DNA of 64,000 bases from Cardinalis cardinalis (Eukaryota; Chordata; Aves; Passeriformes; Cardinalidae). The translations under genes were made by a program, and so were the position numbers. Where the stretch lies: assembly GCA_014549065.1 (NCBI GenBank), contig JACDOX010000057.1:3007991-3071990 (forward strand), in the 5' to 3' direction. The notes under the pieces were generated by a model. It ran no database searches, had not been told where the DNA came from, and saw only the letters and a program-made list of their open reading frames with translations. Below, one piece after another: positions 48,101-59,480 of the stretch (positions are counted from its first letter, which is position 1; each line of letters begins with the position of its first letter).

Positions 48101-51100
48101 GCTATTGCTACTTCAGTTTGAGGGTGAAGTTTGTGTTTTAATAACATGCTGTAGCCTTGAGGATTTTAGAGGCAGATTTTGCCTCTGTTCAAACTGGATA
48201 AGGGTCTGCTTCACACTGATTGCATCTGTACCCTCTTTAGTAGAACTATTGATTGTAGGCTAGAGTGTGTTTTATTAGTGTGCTTTTGTGAAGATTTGTG
48301 AAGATAAATCCCATCATTCAGTAAAATGCTGATACTTAACTTTCTTAAAGTTGGTCCATTCATAACTGTCAGGTTGAAGAATGAAAACAGAAGTAGTAAT
48401 TTCTTTTTCTGTCCTGGTAAACGTGTGTTATTTGTTGAAATGACTGTTGTGGCTGATTCCTTTAGACAGAGGTACAACAAGGCCTGAACTCTCCCAGACT
48501 TTATAAAATACTCTTGATGGCTTAGGTTGGTTGGGCTTTTTAAAACTGTAGAGCATTGCATATGTGTGTGTATATGTATAGAGCCTATATTGGTCAGTAT
48601 TACTGACTTTTTGCAGAAGGAAATTTAATAAAGAATCATCTGTGGATTCACATAGAGTGTGTTGGAAGCTCTTCCCATAAGACTAGATTGTAAACTTCAG
48701 CTTTGCTTTAAGCTTCACAAAGTGTAAAGGAAAACGTGTTTGTAGCTTCCTCTCTGTATTTGTTTTAATTTTATTTCTTACTAAACTTGCGATGTCTAGA
48801 GATTGCTATGAGTTTGTTTTCACTGATATGGAACCTTAAGTGATCCCTTCTCAANTGATTAGTGTGGCTGTCCTTCTCATAGCCATGACTAGTCTGCTAA
48901 TCTTAATATTTAGTGGATACATAGTTTATTATTGACATAAAAAACCCTACAGACCTCTGCAGTGCTACTCTGTTTCAAAAGCAGGTCTTTGCACTTGTGG
49001 GACTCTAACTAAAGAATTGTAATGATTTAAATGAGCTGCCTCCTAAATGAAAATGTCCTTCTGAGTTTAGTTTTAGGTTGTTGATTATTGCTTTAATTCT
49101 TAAGCAGATCTGAATAGACACACTGTAAGTGCTGATGGTACAGTTTTAGGAGTGCTCAAATATTGAACAGAAATGATTATTGTTTTAAACAAGTTTAAAA
49201 CCTAGTTGAACATGGTGTTTTACTTGATATTGCAGTAGTTAAATAGGCATTTTGCTTTCTCTTGTTAGTATTGGACTTTGGAATACTTATCTGCAGATAA
49301 GATACTGTATTGGACAGAGGAAATTCATCTGACAAAAACCCCCCATTTTTTGCTTAGCTTACTGTTCAGCNTAGGAGGCTTTTGGAAGAAAGGAAATTGC
49401 CTAAAATAAGACTTTTCAAANATGGAATTGTCCAATGTTGTAATATTAACGGTTATAACAATTTTACAGCGATACGTATAAAAAGAAGTTCAACCTTTTT
49501 GGCAAGCTGCATGTTTAACTTCCATTTTTCTGTAACTTCTAAAATACTTCCATTCCAACTTTCTTGTTCTAGTCTTTTGCCAACATGACCAAGGTCTCTG
49601 TGATAACCTTTCTTGGTTCCAGATGAGTAGGTCATGGTTGTACAATAGGGATCTTGTTCTGAATACAAAGTAAAATAGGAAGAAAACTTCCATGAGATAA
49701 AGTAGTTAAGGTGCTGAGTTGTTCTTAAAGGAAGCAATTTTCCACTCTCATTTAAAGGGTATTTATAAGGTNAGTGTATTGTATGAGGTTGAAGTCATCT
49801 AAAAAAACCCAACCACTGAAACCAAACAAAGAAAAAAAACCAAAATGCTTCATAATATTTAAAATACCAACTTTTCCCCAGTTGTTGTAAATGACCCTCT
49901 TTGTGGCACACGTGGGTGAAACATTCAGTTACTGAAAGGCTTTTGCAAAGCAGCTGCTTCAGGGAGAGATTATGCAGAGCAGCTCTTCCTTAGGTGAGAC
50001 ATCATCTTCTTTCCCATATATACACATTCTAAGAAATGACCTTCTGGCACAGGTAGCTTGAACATTATTTTAAATGAGTTTTTACTGCTTCAAACAGAGG
50101 TTTAAATCCTTATACTGTATTAGAAGACACCTATATTTTGGTGTTGCTTACTCATCTGGAGGAATAAACAGCTGCCCAGTCTCCAGTTTTGCTTATGTTG
50201 GGATTAGGTCACTGTAGCAAGAATGGAGGCATCTTCCAGCTGACATTCCTCAAGTGAGTTCTGAAATCCTTTTGNAGGATAAAGGCAGTTCTGACTCACT
50301 GTGTAGGGTTTCTCGTCTCCTTNCTGTCTTCATGAAGAGCAGTGTGAGATATTTGCACATTTTCTCGTTAGGAATAACAAGGAGAGAGTGAAATGGAGAT
50401 GTGTCTGTTTGAATACTCATCCTCAAATGATGCTAGTGCTGATTTGGCCTCTGATTCAGTTGTGCAGTGGTAGTAGGAAGTGAACTCGCTGTTTGAAGAA
50501 AGTGGAGGTGGTGCTAATCTCCTGTTGCCATTATAGCTGTGAATATTNATTCAGAAACTTTTCTCCTAAGATGAAGAATAGTATTATGAGGCAAACCAGT
50601 TACAGAGTTAATTTTTCTCCTACTCTTTTGAAAGATGACAGGTATTTTATAACTTTTCCAAATAACCCATTCTAATATACATGTGGTTGAAGAAAAAGAT
50701 CTTGATGGTCTTGGATTTAGAAAATCTCTGTTACTCTGGGGCAAAGACCATGTTTACCTGAGGAGAATACATGAAGGTATGCTCAGCTGCCTGGAGTTTT
50801 AATAGTGCTCAATTTTGGTGCCAATTTTCCTGACTCTTAATTGCACCTGTGCAAGTCCCTGTTTCCCGCACTCTTGCAGAACTGGCAGCAGTCTGAGCCT
50901 GGTTCAGAGCTGGTGTTANGCCAGACCAGAATGCTTCCCTAGAATCTCCTTTAGTGTGGAATATGGCCTGGGCACCTGGAGAGAAAGGAGCAGCCCTAAG
51001 CTGGAGCTGATGAGTGCTGACAGCACGAGCTGTGCAGTCAGGTGTCCTTGGAGTACATTGCTGGTTCTGCTAATACGATACACAGATCCATGAGCTGATT

Positions 51101-54100
51101 GTGTGGNGAACAATGTCTTTGTTAGCTGGATTTACTGGCTTCACTCTGCTTATGAAACCACTATAACTTCTGGACCCATACTGCCTTTGAAATCANTACT
51201 CTGGCANTATAAAATTCTTTTAACCTACAGAGATTAATGAATAATTTTGACATCAGAAGTGCAGGATTACTAAACAAAGCTATAACTTGCTTACATAAAG
51301 AAACTATTTCCAAATCTTTCTTCCTGTAGGGTGTTATGTTTTGGAACATAGTTTTGTTGTGTGGTAATGTGCAGTTCTTTGCGCTGCCAGCATTATATTT
51401 GGTGCATAACTGAGGATATTTTACTGGCAGGGATGGGGAGAAGAAATCTAATTTGGCATTTACCAGCCTCCTGAAAGGTATTATCTTGTTAGAGCTTTTT
51501 AAACTAGACTGACACATGTAATCTTCCTATGCAGTGGTATGTCTGGGTCTCCAGAAGTGTTGTAGGTCAAGTAGTGTGCTTTTTCCTAGGTTGAAGTGCA
51601 GCTTCTATCAACACAAGGATGTGTCCTGTGAGAGCTTTTCCTTGCCTTGCTGCCTTCACTACATACAAGAGCAGGAGGCTTAATGAGCAAGAACTTAACT
51701 TTGCTGACTGAATTTTTATTCTTCCTGACTAGCACAACTGTGCTAACAGGAGTTTCTGAAGTGTGGTGGCTCAATGTGTTGTGTAAGCAGAAGGCCTTTG
51801 TCTCTCCCATATCCGCCTTTCCCCACACACTGGAGATCTCTATCAGTGAAATAGTTATAACATGGCAAAGCTTTGTTTGGTAGTTGAAATACAAAGCACT
51901 GGAATAGAAATAACTGAAGTCTCAGATTCTCAGTGTTTCTGCAAAATTTAGTGGATAGCGCTGATTCTTTTCTAATTGACAGTTTTTTAGTAGGCTTGTT
52001 CTTTCCTACTTGCCCAACTCTAAAAGCACACAGGAAAAAACCCCAAAACATGTGAACAAATATAAAGCAAAACAAAAGCTAAACTTTTGTGGAAAACAGG
52101 TATATGTATTTTCCTTTTAGTCTTTGAGCNCTTCTTGGAGCTCCTGAAAGCATGAAATGTTACTGGAGGCTGGGTTTTAAACCAGAAACCTTTCTGATTA
52201 ACTTTGTGGTGTGCCAGATGTGCACTGAATGGCATGTGTTCTTTGTTGCTTTCTGTCAAAGCTGNAAACAAAGGTAATTTCTTAAAGTGTAGGACTACAA
52301 ATGTAAATAATTAATGGAAAACCTAATGTATGGTAAATGTAATTACTCTGGGAAAAACAGTTCTCTNTCAGGTAGAATAGCTGTGGAGTGCAGATTCAGG
52401 GAAACCAATGGTATGAAGAGAAATATAGGTAAAGGCTTTATTATAACATACAATATGCACTTGGCCCAATTTCTCCTTTCTATGATATATTTAAGTTACA
52501 GAAACTCACAGTTTCTGCCTTGCTACCTCCTGGGTTTTTATCTAGGTCAGGGTGAGTAGGTTGATGCTGGTTGTGATTCTCTTTCCCTCTTTACTTCATG
52601 CTGTACTTGCTGATCTAATTCTGAACGTCCCAGTATCTGGTTGCCAAGTGTCTAATGACATCCCTTGCAGGACTGGAGCTTGTTGGCAGAGGACAGGTAC
52701 TATCCTTCCCAAAGCAGTTGTAAAGGGATTCTGATGAACTTTTTAAGTCCATGAAGACAACTGCTGAATCTTGGTATCTACCTATTGTTATCTGACAAGG
52801 TAAAACTTTGCTTTGTCTTGATTTTTGCAGCCCCCAGAGTGTAGTTGGGGCAAAACTTCAAAATATTGCTTCTGTCAAGCCTTCAACAAAAGTAGACTTT
52901 CAAATGCTGCATACGCTTAGTCATTCTGACTTCAATGCTCTCCTTTTTTTTCCCCNTGCTCTGTTGGTGAACCAGTGGGACATGGACTAATTATACTTTT
53001 CAGGGACAGTGGACAATGATTATGGATTGTTGGATATGTTCCACTGTTTCTAGGGGCTTCCACATAACTTGAATGTTTACTCTTGGCTCCAGCTTGTCAG
53101 ACTCCTCTCTAAGCAGAGCATTTTGTTTGATAGAGCTGTGGTTATCAAAAGGAGGAGTAAAGCAAAGCTTTCAGCAAATAAACAGAGCTTTTGAGCACAG
53201 GCTTATTGGTGCTGCTGTTGCAGAAAGAACAATATTAATATTAAATGGCTGAACCAGAGTATTCCCAAGGAGATGGTGCNATGTAGAAGGATTTCAGAAA
53301 GTCATAGAATTTTTAGGCCCAATACCTTAATAGTAGTGTTGTGTAATTGTGTGGTGTGTTGGGATGATGGTTCATATATTATCTGTAAAAGCAAAGGAAT
53401 GAGTAATTCTGTTAAAATGGGGCTGAAGATGTGTCATACAACTTCAGCAGTAGCATTTGCTGAATGAGCTCTGCAAGTGTGATTTATATATGGAGCTGCT
53501 AGGAGAGTGGTTTGAAATACATGCTCCTTGGGATATCAAATTCAAATTTCTCAAAACATATGTTTTCAAAATTACCTAAAATTGAGAACAATTACTTCAG
53601 TGGATTTTTTTTTTTTCAGAGAGTGAACTTGTATTAAATAAGAAGAAAACTGTGTTTAGTAGAGTAACTGCTTGCTTAAGGCTTGGGTTTGTGTGGGTTT
53701 ACATTTCCTTTAATGCTTTTTGCAGTTTCTCCCTGCTCCCATGTCCTGCAAGTAATGCCCTGCAAGAGTCAGCACATGCTGTGGAAAGCTGTGCTGAGTA
53801 ACTGTGCTGTTCAGGTGTCCTGCCTGGGCAGCTCTTGGGCCAGACAGAACATAGCACTGAAGTTTATGATGAAGTGTTGGCAGCTAAAGTTGCCAGTGTG
53901 ATCTTTCTATAGTTGTGTTGGTTTTTTATTGTTGTTGTAATGAATCTTTTGGTACCNGTCCAATTCAGATGATGAATTAGTAGGGAGTAACCAGGGTACC
54001 AAAGGTATAAATGCTGACTAATCTTCCCCCATCATAAACAACAGGTTGTATGGCATAAGTTTCCCTGATATTTATCACAAGAGTAATTTTTGAATAGCTT

Positions 54101-57100
54101 TGAAACAAAAAATGTGATGACCTGATCAATAAAAATAAAGCAAAAATAAAAATTTCTCACAGCAAACTCCTTTCTTTGCACAAGATTCAGGACTGTTGGC
54201 GACTTACTTTAAAATGACTATGGACAGATAACTACTTCAAGAAAACACAGTTACATGATGTGAGTTCTGTCTCTGACAACACTGTTTTTTAAATTTTATT
54301 TTTNANTTTTCATTTTATCCTGTGGTATTGCACAGCTCTCTGCCATTTGTGTTTTTTTAGATGGCTGAAAATTGTTTTGTGGTTCACTTGAAGCATAATC
54401 AATGCAGTGTTGTGGATCCCTGTCAAGTCAGATGATGGTAGCAGAAGTATAGCTAGACAGAGCACACAGGTCAGCAGCAAACAAGGGANGACAACGAGCC
54501 TTTTATTGGGCTCTGAATGCCTGCTTGGAATGGCTGCTGATGTTCAAAGCATTGTGTGCTGCTTCAGACAGAAATACATGCCTTTCCATGATTTCTGGTG
54601 TGGTTCTAAAACTTCATAAGATACAGCTTTCTAAAGGACTTAAGTCACAATTGTGTAGGTTGGAAAAAACCTTTAAGATCATCAAGCCCAGCTGTAGTAG
54701 GAACACAAAACAGCCTTTTTTTGGCATAAGCATGGTCTGAAATGNCCTTATGAGGATGTGATTTACCCTTCGTATTCCAGTCATGTTGTACACCCACTTA
54801 AAATCTTATGGTTTCTTTCCATCATTCCCACTAATCCAAACTAATCTATTGTGGGTGTTTGGTTTTGGTTTAAGACTTGTCCATCTTAAGAACTTTTAAG
54901 AAATTGTACTTCCTCTGATAACTCTTAGGTTAAGAAACCTAGGTGGAATTTAATTTGCATTTGGTGTGGTAAATGTTTTACACTGCTTTTGTACAGCTCC
55001 TGCAGTCAGACTCTGGTACAATGAGAATGTCTTGCTGAAGTGTGTGTGACTAAGTAGGTTCTTTGGCTTAGTGGTTGTCCATTAATAAAACTGGTAGTAA
55101 AATTGGTTGCCCATTTAGTAAAACTGTTCTCTGTGCTACCAGCAACAGAAGAACACAGAGTGCCTGACAGTTTGTTTAAATTAATTACAGTAGNGACTTA
55201 AGGCATATTTCACTTGTTACTTCCTTTTGTGGTTAGGTATTTAGAAGGAATTAGTTGCTCCAGGAAACACTTTTGGAAGGCTGAAAGGTTTTCTGAAGGT
55301 TTGCAGAAATTGCAGTGCAATGGCAAGAGCTGATGCCTTTAAGAAGCTTGCATCATTTTAAACGAACAGGTGTTTGTTCAGCACAGTCCTCCTCCGTTCC
55401 TGTTTGCATATTCATAGAACTGGATCTACTATGGCTCTGTAGCTGCTAATGATCTGGAGTNACACAGCACCTTGTTTTCTGAGTCCTCACAGAAATTGCC
55501 TGTAGTGGTCANAATGGCCTGAGACATTGACACAGAGCTGTGGTGATTTTTTGTTTGGATTGTTTGTTGTTGGGGGTTTTTGTTTGTTTGCTTTGAGGGT
55601 TTTTTGTTTTGTTTTATTCCCCCCCCCCCTCCCCCCCCTTCCAAATGCTTTGGCACTTCAGGGCGAAGATGAAGCAGAAAACTGGGGGGGAGAAATATGA
55701 AAAATTGGGTTGTGGTTTGTTGTTGTGAGTTGATCTCCTCCAGGTTTCAATGGTAGCAGTGACATGGTAATTGTGATGAGTTTCTTTGATCTGACTTGTT
55801 TTGGATGGCAGGAGAAGGNGAAGTAATTGGATGGTCTGGTATGGGTGTGGAAGAGGCCTTCTCTCTCATTTGCCAGCACAATCTCAGGCTGGATGCAAAG
55901 TGGTTATCATAGTAGAGCCCCAAGTGTTACAGTGCTGGGTGCAGAATCAAGTAGGGCCTGTTGTAACATTTGTCTTTCTGCTTGTCTNAAATTAAGCACA
56001 ATTTTTCTTTTCTTCAATGTTTCCTGATGTTCTTTCCAATATTTAAGTTTGGGTTGGAAAGAGACTGTGTAGATTTGAGCACCACCAACTCCTGCTGCTA
56101 GAGATTCTGTAAATAGCCACAAGCAGGACTTCTCTTCCTCCTAGCAATCATATGACTGCTGCTTGTGTAGTTATACTCACAAATCTAACTATGGAAATAC
56201 TACTGCTGGCTCACTTCAGGCTATTCACTGCAAGTTTAAAGCTACACACATAAATATTCTGACTTNATATGTTTTATCACCAAAAAGTAGTGGAAGATTA
56301 AGATACTGTTAAAACAGTGATTCTTGATATTAGCTTTTAGTTTAGAACAGATCTGTGACTTTTTTGACTAATTTTGTATGAAGATGTATTAAACAAATAA
56401 TTAAGCTTCATTTTACCTATTACTATACTGTAAGTGACTGTTTAATTTTGAGAACTCAAATCAGTGCATTGAACTTGATGCTGTTGTGGAGTACAATTGC
56501 ANAATTAATGTAGAATTGCTGAGTTTGAGGTAGTAACTACTGATCTTAGCTCTAAATTAGCTATATAAATACTCATTTTAAAATATCTTTTGATCACTAG
56601 ATCTGTTTCCTGTTGTTGTTTGTCTCTATCCAGTAGATGATGATAATGTTGGTAATAAGGACTGTTAGGTGTTGAATATGCAATTGGACTATTTAGAACT
56701 GAAACATCAAATATGAAATACATAGTTAGGATGTCTGCCTAATCTCTCTAATGCTGAGCAATCTTTGAAATTACCTATAAGATTTATCATGTTTGCCAAG
56801 TAGTTTGGGGAAGACGCTGAGGTGGGAGTATCACAGCTTCTACCTTGGTTTGCCAACTTTCAGAGCAATCAGTTTTGTGTCTCTTGCTGTTGAGAGCCTG
56901 AAGGTCACTGGGGACAATGTTGACAACCTGTCACTTGCACGATAGAGGGCATGTTTGTAGTAGGCAGGTAGGAGGCTTGGTCAGGGCTGTTTCAGAAAGG
57001 GTGTGGGAAGAAAAGGTATGCNTCATAAAAACAAAGCCTTTTTGACTCTGCTTCTCTGGAAGAAACCTGTTCTAAAAGGACACTGTGATTTTTGAGGGCA

Positions 57101-59480
57101 GCTAATGTTTGGTGTTTAAGCCCTGAAGTACAGTAAGGGAATGCNTAGAATTAGGTGAAGAAGAATCTTAAAGATCGCAAGTAGAAATCAGGTGCTTTGC
57201 ATTTCATGAGCACATTCTACAAATACTTTGTAAAAGGAGTATTGAATGGTGAAATTGGATGCTGGGATCTGCTTGCCTTGCTGTGACAGGCAACTTTAGG
57301 TATTTAGACCAGTANATGATGCACCAGTCAGTTGTTACAGCAGCTCAGTCTGGAATATAAATTATGCAGCAACGTATTTTATTGCTTTAATGTATTAAAA
57401 AAAGTAAATTTATTTAAGTTTTGAATTAAGGTATTTTCTCTGATTAATCTGTGTTGTTTTGTGGTTGTTTTTTTTTTTTATTAAGGTATGCAAACAGATT
57501 TGGCTAGGCCTATTTGATGATAGATCATCAGCAATTCCAGACTTCAGGGATCCACAGAAAGTAAAGGAATTTCTACAGGAAAAATATGAAAAGAAAAGAT
57601 GGTAAGATACCTTTACTATTATAAAGATTGCCCCTATGATGAGAGATACCTTTACTATTATAAAGATTGCCCCTATGATGAGAAGTGAAAATGGACTGTT
57701 TGCTCTCATTTTGAATGTTCTTTCCTTCTTTGAATCTGCTCTTCAGACTAGATTACACAGCTCTGTAAAGTGAAATGATTTCTGAACTTTATGTAGGGCT
57801 CCTATAGGAAGCAGAGAAGACAAACTAAACAAATTTCTCAGTGTTCATANTGATGGAACAGAAATGGTTTAAGAGGATGTCAACAAAGTGTAAAGTAACA
57901 GTTTTGCAAACTGTTATTTCCCATCCGATTTATTAGCATGGGAAAGACATGTTTTGTATTGAATAAGTGCTAAAAATATTGATGACTTTAAATTCTAGTC
58001 CATTAAAAAAAAAAACTGTAATATTTAAAAAATAGGTACTTTGCAAACTACTGATACAGTCTATTGCAGGATCAGGGTTTCAGTAGCAAAGCTGAGATCT
58101 GCCAGTTCTCAACTTCAGACTNAAGAGCTTGTCATGTGAAATTTCTAAAAACCATTGCTCTTCTTGCATGTAGGTATGTTCCTCCAGAGCAAGCAAAGGT
58201 GGTGGCATCAGTCCATGCATCCATCTCGGGCTCTTCTGCCAGTAGTACAAGCAGCACACCTGAGGTGAAGCCACTCAAATCTCTCTTGGGAGAAGCTGCA
58301 CCCGCACTGCACTTAAACAAGGGCACACCTAGCCAAGTGAGTAATGATTGCTGAGGGGCAAAAGGCTGTTTGCAGTCCTTGTTACTCTTTCAGTGGCACA
58401 AAAATTCTTGCAGTAACAGCTGCTGTGATCTGTAGGAACTAATATGATCACTGCATGTTGTATATTTTTCCGAAGTATATACATGTTTGCAGATCAGGTA
58501 CTAAATGAAGTTTGTTTCTATTGACCAAATTGATTTTTAATGGTTATTTTCAGTAAATAGAGTTCTCCATTGTNATAGGATTAATTAATTGTCTTTTTCA
58601 TAAATACCTCTAAAGTTTAGACCTAATGCGTTACATTTTAACTTTTGCATTTTCTCTCTGAAAATAAGAAAACGACTGATGTTGTTAACTGTGAGATTAG
58701 TAGTGACTATGTGGATGAAAGCATGTCATTTATTATGGCTTCCTATGCATTCTGAAACTGTCTTATGCTGTAATGTGAAGTCAAACAACATTGTGTACTT
58801 AGATTTTTGGAGGAAAGACAGTTTGTTTGAAAACTGCCATCAGGATACAGGCAACTCTTAAATGGACTTCTTTTAACTCAAACAGTAGGAAATTGCAACT
58901 TCAAGCCTTGCTATTAAATTCTTCAATTTTTCTCTCTTATACTGAATTCTAATGATTTTTTAGAATGTAGTGAATAAATATTTTCTGTCTTGTAAAATTA
59001 AGTTTTATTGCTTGTATTTGTACAGTATTTACAGTTTCAAGTGCAAAATCTGAAGTTGCTAAAAATATCTTGCTTCTTTAGTCTTCCGGGTGCTATTAAA
59101 CCATGTAAATCTGCAAGAGTTCCTTTAAGAGCCAGAGTAGTAGTATATAAATAGTCTTCCTCATACTATGGGAGGAGGATGTGTGCTACATACAGCATCT
59201 TAAACTTCANGAATAAATGTCTTATTAAAGAAATAAGCTTAGTCCAGCCTTCTAATATTTTATAAATGTCAGTTTGGTAAAATACCACCTTTTTGTACTA
59301 GCTAATTGAAATCTTGTTTGTAGTCTCCTGTTGTAGGTCGATCTCAAGGACAGCAGCAACAAGAAAAGAAACAATTTGACCTCCTCAGTGACCTTGGCTC
59401 AGATATCTTTGCTGCTGCCCCTCCTCAGTCAACTGCTACAGCGAATTTTGCTAATTTTGCACACTTCAACAGTCATACAG
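38586..59480 (+). CDS. AGFG1: AGFG1, ArfGAP with FG repeats 1 (5' five exons; continues past the window)
   Basis: AGFG1 (HRB/RIP) has an N-terminal ArfGAP-type zinc finger and a C-terminal region with FG and NPF motifs. It binds endocytic adaptors, serves clathrin-linked cargo sorting, was first known as a cellular cofactor of HIV Rev, and is needed for acrosome formation in mouse. Exons 38586-38752, 47276-47369, 57486-57601, 58174-58336 and 59324-59480 join in frame to 697 nt (232 codons plus one base). The start has a strong context (gccATGg). The zinc finger is C29-x2-C32-x16-C49-x2-C52, followed by an Arg at 57 at the position of the ArfGAP arginine finger. FTQQEIEFLQKHGNE, WLGLFDDRSSAIPDFRDPQK and KQFDLLSDLGSDIFAA are near-identical to human. 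The last exon reaches the first NFANFAHF block. The FG-rich remainder (over half the protein) and the stop are beyond the right edge. Confidence 0.96.
38753..47275 (+). other. AGFG1: AGFG1 intron 1
   Basis: 8.5 kb. The first 400 bp is CpG island, the rest AT-rich. It includes a small hairpin and tandem unit at 42802-42862. No coding or RNA gene is seen. Confidence 0.85.
42802..42862. repeat. Hairpin merged with three short tandem units
   Basis: AAACAGCGC (42802-42810) and GCGCTGTTT (42820-42828) form a perfect 9 bp stem with a 9 nt loop. The right arm starts three near-identical 14-15 bp units of the form agcgStgtttgagWW at 42819-42833, 42834-42847 and 42848-42862. Confidence 0.9.
47276..47369 (+). 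CDS. AGFG1: AGFG1 exon 2
   Basis: The acceptor is ttctttcag and the donor gtaagt. It encodes RGLNPPHRVKSISMTTFTQQ then EIEFLQKHGNE, the core of the ArfGAP fold after the zinc finger. It ends in phase 0. Confidence 0.97.
47806..47875. repeat. (TAA)n-like AT-rich island
   Basis: A run of taataa and aattaat units with only A and T between two exact copies of aatacttaataaaa (47806-47819 and 47862-47875). Confidence 0.85.
54651..54705 (-). repeat. CR1-type LINE fragment
   Basis: The + strand reads gtgtaggttggaaaaaacct and then ttaagatcatcaagcccagc, the antisense 3'-end signature of avian CR1 LINEs. Short, diverged remnant in AGFG1 intron 2. Confidence 0.7.
55541..55642. repeat. T/G-rich low-complexity tract and C-run
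   Basis: About 75 bp of TTTG and TTG units with G clusters, then C11-T-C8 (55619-55638). The opposite strand is therefore a long G-run with G-quadruplex potential. Confidence 0.85.
56044..56100 (-). repeat. Possible CR1-type fragment
   Basis: The + strand has agtttgggttggaaagagac and then caccaccaactcctgctgc, which resembles a decayed CR1 3' end. The match is weak. Confidence 0.3.
57486..57601 (+). CDS. AGFG1: AGFG1 exon 3
   Basis: The acceptor is tttattaag after a T-run, and the donor gtaaga. It encodes VCKQIWLGLFDDRSSAIPDF then RDPQKVKEFLQEKYEKKR and ends two bases into a Trp codon. Confidence 0.97.
57602..58173 (+). other. AGFG1: AGFG1 intron 3
   Basis: 572 nt. It opens with a 39 bp exact tandem duplication that starts inside the splice donor region. 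Confidence 0.95.
57605..57682. repeat. Exact 39 bp tandem duplication beside a splice donor
   Basis: The unit beginning agatacctttactattata occurs at 57605-57643 and 57644-57682 without mismatch. Copy 1 starts at donor position +4. Copy 2 lacks the GT, so only one donor exists. Confidence 0.97.
58174..58336 (+). CDS. AGFG1: AGFG1 exon 4
   Basis: The acceptor is cttgcatgtag and the donor gtgagt. It encodes YVPPEQAKVVASVHASISGS then the Ser-rich stretch and KPLKSLLGEAAPALHLNKGT, ending PSQ. It completes the ArfGAP domain and starts the Ser/Thr-rich linker. Confidence 0.96.
58337..59323 (+). other. AGFG1: AGFG1 intron 4
   Basis: 987 nt with nothing recognisable. Confidence 0.9.
59324..59480 (+). 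CDS. AGFG1: AGFG1 exon 5 (last exon in window)
   Basis: The acceptor is cttgtttgtag; the donor gtagat is in phase 1. It encodes SPVVGRSQGQQQQEKKQFDL, LSDLGSDIFAAAPPQSTATA and NFANFAHFNSHT. A four-Gln run (CAG CAG CAA CAA) is one residue longer than in human. Confidence 0.95.

Larger units (their letters stand above)
47370..57485 (+). other. AGFG1: AGFG1 intron 2
   Basis: 10.1 kb, AT-rich. It holds an AT-rich island at 47806-47875, CR1-like fragments near 54651 and perhaps 56045, and a T/G-rich then C-rich tract near 55541-55642. No other genes are seen. Confidence 0.85.

Noticed and set aside
59324..59340. Second AG (gttgtag) 13 nt into AGFG1 exon 5 as an alternative acceptor
   Set aside because: Its use would shift the frame, and the upstream acceptor gives the conserved SPVVGRSQ sequence.
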